A DNA stretch of 55,539 bases from Paracoccaceae bacterium (lineage in GTDB: Bacteria; Pseudomonadota; Alphaproteobacteria; Rhodobacterales; Rhodobacteraceae): the NCBI GenBank assembly GCA_947371955.1, contig CANBRQ010000009.1:1-55539 (forward strand), in the 5' to 3' direction. Shown in pieces: positions 42,522 to 49,195 of the stretch (positions within the stretch are counted from its first letter, which is position 1; each line of letters begins with the position of its first letter). The notes beneath the pieces are model-generated. The model saw only the letters and a program-made list of their open reading frames with translations, searched no databases and was not told the DNA's origin. A program made the translations under genes and the position numbers.

Positions 42522-43606
42522 TCCGGTATCTTCTGACCCTCTGCGCCAGCCTGCTGCTGCTTCAGACGGCGCAGGCCCATGAAACCACAAAGTCCTATCT
42601 GACGCTTGCCGTCGAGGGCCACGAGATCACCGCCGCCCTGCGCCTGGCCTTTCGGGACATGGAAGTAGCGGTCTGGATGGATGAGAACCTTGACGGCCAG
42701 ATCACCTGGGGCGAGGCGAAGCGGCGCTTGCCGGCGGTGGAAAGTTATGTGCTGTCCAATGTCAGCATGGTGACGACAGAGGGCGCCTGTGCGCTGGTCC
42801 AAAGTGGAGCGTCGACCTCAACCGACGCCGGGGTCGATTATCTCGATCTGGCTTTCTCCGGAACCTGCCCGGCCAAAGTCTCGGCAGAGCCGGTGGTGAC
42901 GCTGCATTCGACCCTGTTCACCGACATCGACCCGGATCACCGCATGTTTCTGACCGCCATTGTGCAAGGCATCCGGTCAACCGAGTTGATCAGCCGCAGT
43001 GCGCCAAGCTTGACGCTTGACGGCTCCAGCGCGGGGGCTTTGGCCACACTGGCGTCCTACTTCCGGGCGGGAATTGACCATCTGGCGGGCGGGCCGGACC
43101 ACATCGTCTTTCTGCTGGCGCTGATGCTGCCCCTCGTCTGTTCCAGCCGCAGCGCGAAATCGGCTGCCGGGGGGATTCTGGCCGCGGTGACCGGGTTCAC
43201 CTTGGCCCATGCTCTGACGCTGACGGCCGCAGCCACACGGGTCTTCAGCCCGAACCCCGCGGTGATCGAGGCGTTGATTGCCTTGTCGATCATTCTGACG
43301 GCGGTGGATAACGTCCGCCCATTCCTGCGCTTTCCGCGCGCCGCTGTTGCCGCCTTCTTCGGCACGATCCACGGCTTCGGCTTCGCCTCGGCACTGGGTG
43401 CGCTTAATCTGGGCGGCACCTCGCTGGCTGTGGCACTTCTGGGCTTCAACCTTGGGATCGAGGCGGCTCAGGTCGTACTGGTGCTTCTGACGATGCCCAT
43501 TCTTTACCTGATCGGGGCGGGTCGGATTGTTCTGTGGTCAGGCAGTGCCGCGGCCGGGGCGGTTGGCCTGTTCTGGCTTCTGCAACGCCTGCCTTTGATT
43601 TTCTGA
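42518..43606 (+). CDS. HupE/UreJ-like membrane protein with N-terminal EF-hand
   Basis: The 362-residue protein has a signal-like start (LTLCASLLLLQTAQA, then HETTKSYLTL), a periplasmic domain of about 150 residues and six or seven membrane helices. It carries the HupE/UreJ_2 landmarks AGIDHLAGGPDHIVFLLALM and FGTIHGFGFASALGALNLGG. The loop DENLDGQITWGE at residues 55-66 is a textbook EF-hand (acidic or amide at 1, 3, 5; Gly6, Ile8, Glu12). Some HupE relatives move nickel or cobalt; here no hydrogenase or urease is present. The conserved His-Asp residues in the membrane may bind metal. It overlaps the TPR gene by four bases. Confidence 0.82.
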   Translation: MIRYLLTLCASLLLLQTAQAHETTKSYLTLAVEGHEITAALRLAFRDMEVAVWMDENLDGQITWGEAKRRLPAVESYVLSNVSMVTTEGACALVQSGASTSTDAGVDYLDLAFSGTCPAKVSAEPVVTLHSTLFTDIDPDHRMFLTAIVQGIRSTELISRSAPSLTLDGSSAGALATLASYFRAGIDHLAGGPDHIVFLLALMLPLVCSSRSAKSAAGGILAAVTGFTLAHALTLTAAATRVFSPNPAVIEALIALSIILTAVDNVRPFLRFPRAAVAAFFGTIHGFGFASALGALNLGGTSLAVALLGFNLGIEAAQVVLVLLTMPILYLIGAGRIVLWSGSAAAGAVGLFWLLQRLPLIF

Positions 43607-43610
43607 TCGG

Positions 43611-44069
43611 TCACGAAAGAAACAAAAGATGGAGCCAGCTTAAAATGAATCCACTCGCTAACCACGGACCAAATGCCAGACCCTCCTGCCGCGCCTTCAA
43701 GCGCACGACCGCAAATGCCAACCCCATGAAAGTTGCAAAGAGCAGCACCTCTGGCAGATAAGACCAGCCCAGCCATGCCCCTGCGGCGGCATATAATTTC
43801 GCATCGCCCAAACCAAGCGCCTCATGGCCACGCAGCCTGAACCAGACTTCGCCAATCCCCCAAAAGACCAGAAACCCCAAGCCTGTACCGATTAGACGGT
43901 CGGCCAGGGCAACCTCTGTCGCATAGCCAGACAGCACCAAACCCACCCCGATCAAGGGCAGGCTTGCTAAATCCGGTATTCGCTTCTCTCGCCAATCGAC
44001 ACGGCAAATCCACTGACCCATCGCCAATAGAAATCCGGTCAGACTTATTTGCACTATTATTTGACCCAT
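43611..44069 (-). CDS. Short A24 prepilin peptidase (no methyltransferase domain)
   Basis: From ATG 44069 the product has 152 residues and about five membrane helices. The two aspartates of this protease family are visible: Asp25 in DWREKRIP and Asp89 in GLGDAKLY. The N-terminal cytoplasmic N-methyltransferase domain of GspO/PilD, with its four cysteines, is missing, as in TadV/CpaA-type enzymes. No Tad pilus gene is present, so it most likely processes the GspG-K pseudopilins of this locus. A longer start at 44141 adds 24 non-membrane residues. It is convergent with the HupE-like gene and divergent from the DUF4331 gene. Confidence 0.82.
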   Translation of the reverse strand: MGQIIVQISLTGFLLAMGQWICRVDWREKRIPDLASLPLIGVGLVLSGYATEVALADRLIGTGLGFLVFWGIGEVWFRLRGHEALGLGDAKLYAAAGAWLGWSYLPEVLLFATFMGLAFAVVRLKARQEGLAFGPWLASGFILSWLHLLFLS

Positions 44070-44143
44070 CGTGAAACTTCGGCTCTCTGGCGTGCGTAGG
44101 TTCTTTGTCAGGTAATAAAGGCGAACCCACCGTCCGCCCATTT

Positions 44144-44167
44144 CACCTGATCATATTTCAACAGGTG
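44144..44167. promoter_or_regulatory. Inverted repeat upstream of DUF4331 gene
   Basis: CACCTG at 44144-44149 and CAGGTG at 44162-44167, 12 bases apart, lie 25 to 48 bases before the DUF4331 start and within the divergent prepilin-peptidase promoter region. Spacing fits a small operator. The arms do not resemble the gspL-gspG palindrome. Confidence 0.3.
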
Positions 44168-44191
44168 CGGATACGCACGATAGGAGGAAGA

Positions 44192-45814
44192 ATGACCGTT
44201 TCAAAGACATCTCTCGTGATGGCGGCGCTGGCGGGAACCGTTGCGTTCCTGCCGCAGATTACGCTGGCATCCAGCCACCGGGAAGCCCCGGCCATCGCGG
44301 GCATGCCCCGGGTTGACGCGACCGATTTCTACATGTTCCGCAGCTATGAACCGAACCGTCAAGCCTATACCACGTTCATCGCCAACTACATTCCGGTACA
44401 GGCGCCCTATGGCGGGCCGAACTACTTCACGCTGGATCACGATGCGCTGTATGACATCAAGATCGACAGCAATGGCGACGCGGTGGAGGATTATACCTTC
44501 CGTTTCAAATTCTCGACTGCGCTGTCGGGCGGTACGGGGATCAAGCTGCCGATCGGCGACAAGAACGTCGCTATTCCGTTGCGCAACGCCGGGTCCATCG
44601 CCAACCCGAATGACGCCAATATCAACGAGACGGAAAGCTTCCGCGTCTCGCTGATCACGGGCACCGGGCATTCTGCCACCTCCGCGCGCCTGGCGTTGGC
44701 CAGCGATCCGACGGTCGTCAACTTCGCCAAGCCGATCGACAACATCGGGTCGAAGTCGATCCCGGATTATCCCGCCTATGCCAACAAGCACATCTACACC
44801 GTCACGATCCCGGGCTGCTCGACACCGGGCCGTGTCTTCGTGGGGCAGCGGGCTGAGGCTTTTGCCGTCAACCTCGGCTCGGTCTTCGACCTTGTGAACC
44901 TTGTGCCGATTGAGGGCGACTCGGCGCCGGGCGCTGGCGATGGCAAAGGCTTCCCGGGCGGTATCACCCAATCGCGCAACAATGATGATCTGGTGGGCAA
45001 GGCCAACGTGACCTCGCTGGCGCTGGAAGTGCCGACGACCTGCCTTGTCGGCACCGGCAATGGCGTGATCGGCGGCTGGACTACGGCAAGCCTTCCGACC
45101 AAGCGTGTCCTTTCGGCAAACCCGACCTACAATGCCACAGATTCGACCAGCGGCGGTTATACCCAGGTGTCCCGCCTGTCCAACCCTCTGGTCAACGAAG
45201 TGGTCATTGGCCTGCCCGACAAGGACAAGTTCAACGAATCCCGTCCGAAGGATGATGGCCAGTTCGCAACCTATGTCACCAACCCCAGCCTGCCCGCGCT
45301 TTTGAACCTGCTGTTCAAGGACGCGGTCAATGCGACGCTGGGCACCAGCATACCCAACCTCGCCCCCAGCAACCTGCCCCGCACCGATCTTGTAACGGCC
45401 TTCCTGACCGGCTTCCCGGGCCTGAACCAGCAAAAGACCGTGACCGCGTCCGAGATGCTGCGCCTGAACACCGCTGTTCCGGCAACGCCGCGCGGCAAGC
45501 AAAAGACCTTTGGTGTCGTCGCAGAGGATCTTGCCGGCTTCCCGAACGGCCGTCGTCCCGGCGATGATACTGTCGACATTGCTCTGCGCGTGGTGATGGG
45601 TGCCTTGTGCCACCCGGTGCCGCTGGGTGCCGAACTCGGCGTTCCCGGCGCGGTGGAGGATCAGCCGTCAGATCTGATCAACCTCGGCCTCTGCCAGCCG
45701 TCTGATGCGCCAGTTGGCAATGTGCCCTTCACCGACGGCGCCCCGATCTCGGCGAAGGAGTTGCAGAACAGCTTCCCCTATCTGAAAGCGCCGCTGCCGG
45801 GTGCCCACAGCTAA
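44192..45814 (+). CDS. Exported DUF4331-family protein, candidate type II secretion client
   Basis: AGGAGGAAG directly precedes ATG 44192. The 540-residue product has a Sec signal (SLVMAALAGTVAFLPQITLA, cut near Ala26) followed by the DUF4331 hallmark SSHREAPAIAGMPRVDATDF. A possible calcium loop, IDSNGDAVEDY, occurs at 91-101. Further family sequence includes TDFYMFRSYEPN and IALRVVMGALCH. Function of the family is unknown. The mature protein is rich in Asn, Asp and Gly and has only a few cysteines, suiting an extracellular protein. Adjacent gsp genes, TPR protein and HupE-like protein suggest it is secreted by this type II system; I infer that from context only. Confidence 0.85.
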   Translation: MTVSKTSLVMAALAGTVAFLPQITLASSHREAPAIAGMPRVDATDFYMFRSYEPNRQAYTTFIANYIPVQAPYGGPNYFTLDHDALYDIKIDSNGDAVEDYTFRFKFSTALSGGTGIKLPIGDKNVAIPLRNAGSIANPNDANINETESFRVSLITGTGHSATSARLALASDPTVVNFAKPIDNIGSKSIPDYPAYANKHIYTVTIPGCSTPGRVFVGQRAEAFAVNLGSVFDLVNLVPIEGDSAPGAGDGKGFPGGITQSRNNDDLVGKANVTSLALEVPTTCLVGTGNGVIGGWTTASLPTKRVLSANPTYNATDSTSGGYTQVSRLSNPLVNEVVIGLPDKDKFNESRPKDDGQFATYVTNPSLPALLNLLFKDAVNATLGTSIPNLAPSNLPRTDLVTAFLTGFPGLNQQKTVTASEMLRLNTAVPATPRGKQKTFGVVAEDLAGFPNGRRPGDDTVDIALRVVMGALCHPVPLGAELGVPGAVEDQPSDLINLGLCQPSDAPVGNVPFTDGAPISAKELQNSFPYLKAPLPGAHS

Positions 45815-45833
45815 GACGCATACTTTATAAAGG

Positions 45834-45860
45834 CGGCTGCAGGGAAACCTGCTGCCGTTT
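45834..45860 (+). terminator. Intrinsic terminator of DUF4331 transcript
   Basis: CGGCtGCAGG and CCTGCtGCCG form a nine-pair stem with one T-T mismatch around a GAAA tetraloop, followed by TTT, 20 bases after the DUF4331 stop codon. Confidence 0.65.
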
Positions 45861-45889
45861 CCACTTGTCCTGCAGGCGTGGAAAGCGCC

Positions 45890-46672
45890 TCAGGCCCCGG
45901 CCCCGATCATCCGGTCCCGGGCCTTCAGCGCGTTGAGCCAGCCCAAGCCATGCACTGTCGCCCGGGTCGGACGGTATTCTGCGGCAACCCAGCCGGCATA
46001 GCCTTGAGCATCCAGATCGCGGAACATGGCGGTCAGATCAAACCCGCCGCCGCCCGGCTCTGCCCGGTTCGGAAAGCCCGCGATCTGCACATGGTTGACC
46101 AGCGCACGGTGCTTCTCCCACACCGTCTGCGCATCGCCATGTATGCGGGCGGCGTGCCAGATGTCGAACTGCAAGCCGATCCGCGGGTTGTCGAGGTCTT
46201 GCAGAATGCGGGCTGCCTGATCGAAGTCATTCAGGAAGTAGCCCGGCCAATCCTCGGCATTCAAAGGTTCGATGGTAAAGGACAGATCGGGCGCTGATTC
46301 CGCTGCCCAAGCCAGATTTTCGGTGAAAAGCTGGGTGGCTTGCGAGCCTTTGGCGACACCGGCCATGACATGCACCTTGCCCGCGCCCAGCCTTGTGGCA
46401 AGGTCAGCCGCCCGGAGGAAATGCTCGCGGAACTGGGTCTCCATCCCCGGCACGGCCGCATGGCCTCTGTCGCCCGAGGCCCAATCGCCCGGTGGCGTGT
46501 TGATCAGCGCCAAGGGCATGCCAGCCAGCGCCGCCTGCCAATCCTTGGCGGCGTGGTCATAAGGGAACAGAATCTCGACCCCGTCAAAGCCTGCCTGAGC
46601 AGCCAGACCGGGGCGGTCGAGGCTGGGAACCTCGGTGAACAACATCGTCAAATTGGCGGCGTAACGGGGCAT
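45890..46672 (-). CDS. hyi: Hydroxypyruvate isomerase
   Basis: The 260-residue TIM-barrel protein begins MPRYAANLTMLFTEVPSLDR and shows the Hyi pattern GFDGVEILFPYD, INTPPGDWASGDRG, FTIEPLNAEDWPGYFLND with the metal-binding Glu, FDIWHAAR and VAAEYRP. It converts hydroxypyruvate to tartronate semialdehyde in glyoxylate metabolism. No other glyoxylate-carboligase pathway gene is adjacent, although a glycolate-oxidase-like gene begins 8 kb away. It follows the DUF1285 gene by six bases, so the two probably share an mRNA. Confidence 0.88.
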   Translation of the reverse strand: MPRYAANLTMLFTEVPSLDRPGLAAQAGFDGVEILFPYDHAAKDWQAALAGMPLALINTPPGDWASGDRGHAAVPGMETQFREHFLRAADLATRLGAGKVHVMAGVAKGSQATQLFTENLAWAAESAPDLSFTIEPLNAEDWPGYFLNDFDQAARILQDLDNPRIGLQFDIWHAARIHGDAQTVWEKHRALVNHVQIAGFPNRAEPGGGGFDLTAMFRDLDAQGYAGWVAAEYRPTRATVHGLGWLNALKARDRMIGAGA

Positions 46673-46678
46673 ATGCTC

Positions 46679-47248
46679 TCAGGTCAAGTCGGCGGAAGGG
46701 ATCACTTTGAAGAACTGGCCGTGTGACCAGAGGCCGAACCAGCTTTGTCCGTCTTGCACCTCATAGCAACCCAATTCAATCAGACGGTAGAAGCTCTTGC
46801 GGTCAATCAGGGCATAAAGACCAGACCTGACGTGAATGTAAGGCGCCGGCTCGCCATTTATCAGGTCGACCTTGATGGGATGGTCTACATCAGCCTCGAC
46901 CTCATCTTCGGTCTTGGTGACAAAGCAGAGCACCTGGTCGCGGCCTTCGCCCGTTGCTGTGAAGTCGACGGCCAGCAGGGGGGCGTCATCGACCTTGATG
47001 CCCACCTTCTCAACCGGGGTTACCAGAAAGTAGGCGTCGCCCTCTTTCTTCAGGATCGATGAGAACAGTTTTACCATCGTCGCTCGCCCTATGGGTGTGC
47101 CGTTGTAGAACCAGGTCCCGTCACGGGCGATCCGCATGTCGATATCGCCGCAGAAGGGCGGGTTCCACAGGTGCAGCGGCGGCGGGCCTTTCTTGGCTGC
47201 CTTGGTGACGGCGGAAAGCAGCGCCTCGGCGTCGGGTTTCACGATCAT
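46679..47248 (-). CDS. DUF1285-family protein
   Basis: The 189-residue protein matches the DUF1285 family: PPLHLWNPPFCGDIDMRIAR, GTWFYNGTPIGRATMVKLFS and FFLVTPVEKVGI-like YFLVTPVEKVGIKVDDAPLL. The fold is known from structural genomics, but the function is not. No signal peptide. It is divergent from the MoxR gene across 82 bases and upstream of hyi in the same direction. Confidence 0.85.
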   Translation of the reverse strand: MIVKPDAEALLSAVTKAAKKGPPPLHLWNPPFCGDIDMRIARDGTWFYNGTPIGRATMVKLFSSILKKEGDAYFLVTPVEKVGIKVDDAPLLAVDFTATGEGRDQVLCFVTKTEDEVEADVDHPIKVDLINGEPAPYIHVRSGLYALIDRKSFYRLIELGCYEVQDGQSWFGLWSHGQFFKVIPSADLT

Positions 47249-47330
47249 TTGTGGAATTTCGCCTTTTGCCGTTTGTGCCTGAGGTCAGGATTGGCTTTAG
47301 TGTTCCACAGAACCAGACCGGAGCAAAGTC

Positions 47331-48320
47331 ATGTCCCAAGCCGAAGATCTTGTCACTGCCATTGAAGGGCTTGCCTCACGTCTCGGGGTCGCAAGGGCTG
47401 CGATTGGTGGTCGGTTCATCGGCCAAGAAAAGGTGGTGGAGCTGACGATGGCGGCCTTGCTGTCAGGCGGGCATGCGCTGCTGGTGGGTCTTCCAGGTTT
47501 GGGCAAGACGCTGCTGGTGGACACTTTGTCCACCGTGATGGGCCTGAAAGCCAACCGCATCCAGTTTACGCCAGACCTGATGCCGGCCGATATCCTCGGC
47601 TCGGAAGTGCTGGAAACGGCAGCCGATGGCGCTCGGGCGTTTCGCTTTATCGAAGGCCCGGTCTTCTGCGAACTTCTGATGGCCGATGAAATCAACCGCG
47701 CCTCACCGCGCACCCAGTCGGCCCTGTTGCAGGCAATGCAGGAGCGTGAGGTGACCATCGCTGGCAAGCACCGCCCGCTTGGGCCGCCCTTCCATGTACT
47801 GGCAACGCAGAACCCGATTGAGCAGGAAGGCACCTATCCTCTGCCTGAAGCGCAACTGGACCGTTTCCTCGTGCAGGTTGACGTCTCCTATCCCAGCCGC
47901 ACGGCGGAGCGGGATATTCTGTTGGCGACCACCGGAGCGACCGTGTCGAAAGTCTCTTCGGTGTTCACCGGTTCCGAACTGATCGCGGCGCAGGGGCTGA
48001 TCCGGCGGATGCCGGTGGGTGACAAAGTGGTTGAGGCGATTCTGGACCTCGTCCGCGCTTGCCGCCCTGGGGAACCCGAGGGCAATGCCTTGCGCGATGT
48101 TCTGGCTTGGGGTCCCGGGCCTCGGGCCGCGCAGGCGCTGATGCTGACCGTCAGGGCGCGGGCGCTGTTGAACGGGCGGCTGGCGCCGAATGTCGAGGAT
48201 GTACAAGCCATGGCGCAACCCGTGCTGGAGCACAGGATGGCCCTCAACTTCGCCGCAAGGGCGCGGGGTGAGAGCCTTGAAGGCGTGATTTCTCGCGTGG
48301 TGGAAAAGGTTCTGGCGTGA
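47331..48320 (+). CDS. MoxR-family AAA+ ATPase
   Basis: The 329-residue ATPase has Walker A GLPGLGKT (53-60), Walker B LLMADE (115-120) followed by INRASPRTQSALLQAMQE, and the C-terminal lid ending NVEDVQAMAQPVLEHRM. MoxR proteins are chaperones that remodel or activate VWA-domain partners. The next three genes (DUF58, BatA/DUF4159, VWA-like) are the usual partners and overlap in a single operon. It is divergent from the DUF1285 gene. Confidence 0.93.
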   Translation: MSQAEDLVTAIEGLASRLGVARAAIGGRFIGQEKVVELTMAALLSGGHALLVGLPGLGKTLLVDTLSTVMGLKANRIQFTPDLMPADILGSEVLETAADGARAFRFIEGPVFCELLMADEINRASPRTQSALLQAMQEREVTIAGKHRPLGPPFHVLATQNPIEQEGTYPLPEAQLDRFLVQVDVSYPSRTAERDILLATTGATVSKVSSVFTGSELIAAQGLIRRMPVGDKVVEAILDLVRACRPGEPEGNALRDVLAWGPGPRAAQALMLTVRARALLNGRLAPNVEDVQAMAQPVLEHRMALNFAARARGESLEGVISRVVEKVLA

Positions 48321-49195
48321 CGGTTTCCGCTGACCTGCGCGCCCGGGCCGAAGCCCTTGGCCAGACGCTGCCGCCCCTCTTGGCGGAGGCAGAGCATTTG
48401 GCTTCGACGGTGGCACTGGGTGAGCATGGCCGCCGAAGGGCTGGGATGGGCGATGACTTCTGGCAGTACCGCGTGGCGCGTCCCGGTGATAGCTTGCGGG
48501 CGATAGACTGGCGCCGGTCGGCACGGTCGGATCAGGCCTTCGTGCAAGAGCGGGAATGGCAGGCGGCGCAGTCCGTTGTGCTGTGGGTTGATGCGGCGCA
48601 GTCGATGGATTTTTCTGGCGACAAGAACCGCCCGGTCAAAGCCGATCGCGCGAAGGTTCTGGCGTTGGCATTGGCGGTTTTGTTGCTGCGGGCAGGTGAG
48701 CAGGTGGGATTGGCCGGGCAAGAGGCACCTCGCGCGGGCAAGGGCCAGATGCTGCGGCTGATCGAGGCGATGGCTTTGGACCTTGCCAGGGGGGCGGCAG
48801 ATTATGGCGCGCCCTTGCCGGGGGGCTTTGTGGCGCAGGGCCGGGCGATGTTCGTCTCGGATTTCCTCGGCGATCTGGACGCGGTGGAGCGGTCTTTGGG
48901 TCAGGCCGCCGGGCGTGGCGTCAAGGGCCTGTTGCTTCAGGTGCTTGACCCGGCAGAGGAGCAGTTTCCTTTCGATGGTCGCACGATCTTTGTCTCGATG
49001 GGTGGTTCGGTCAGTCACGAAACGCAACGCGCGGGCGATCTGAGGGCGCGCTATCTGGCGCGGTTGGCGGAGCGCAAGGCCCGCTTGGCGGAACTGGCGC
49101 GGGCGGCGGGGTGGCACTATTCGGCGCATCACACCGGAGAGCCGGCACAAGCCGCCCTTCTGTGGGCTTACCGCGCGCTGGAGGGCGGGCGGTGA
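48317..49195 (+). CDS. DUF58 (VWA-related) protein of MoxR cassette
   Basis: The 292-residue protein starts four bases before the MoxR stop. It contains the DUF58 signature GDDFWQYRVARPGDSLRAID followed by WRRSARSD, then a VWA-like region (VVLWVDAAQSMDF) in which the metal-binding DxSxS is degenerate (DAAQS). No membrane helix is obvious, so it is probably cytoplasmic, at the membrane with its partners. Its stop overlaps the start of the BatA/DUF4159 gene by one base. Confidence 0.9.
   Translation: MTVSADLRARAEALGQTLPPLLAEAEHLASTVALGEHGRRRAGMGDDFWQYRVARPGDSLRAIDWRRSARSDQAFVQEREWQAAQSVVLWVDAAQSMDFSGDKNRPVKADRAKVLALALAVLLLRAGEQVGLAGQEAPRAGKGQMLRLIEAMALDLARGAADYGAPLPGGFVAQGRAMFVSDFLGDLDAVERSLGQAAGRGVKGLLLQVLDPAEEQFPFDGRTIFVSMGGSVSHETQRAGDLRARYLARLAERKARLAELARAAGWHYSAHHTGEPAQAALLWAYRALEGGR

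Noticed and set aside
44201-45613. 470-codon open frame antisense to the DUF4331 gene
   Set aside because: Shadow frame: the opposite strand has a strong ribosome site, signal peptide and the family hallmark; the antisense product looks random.
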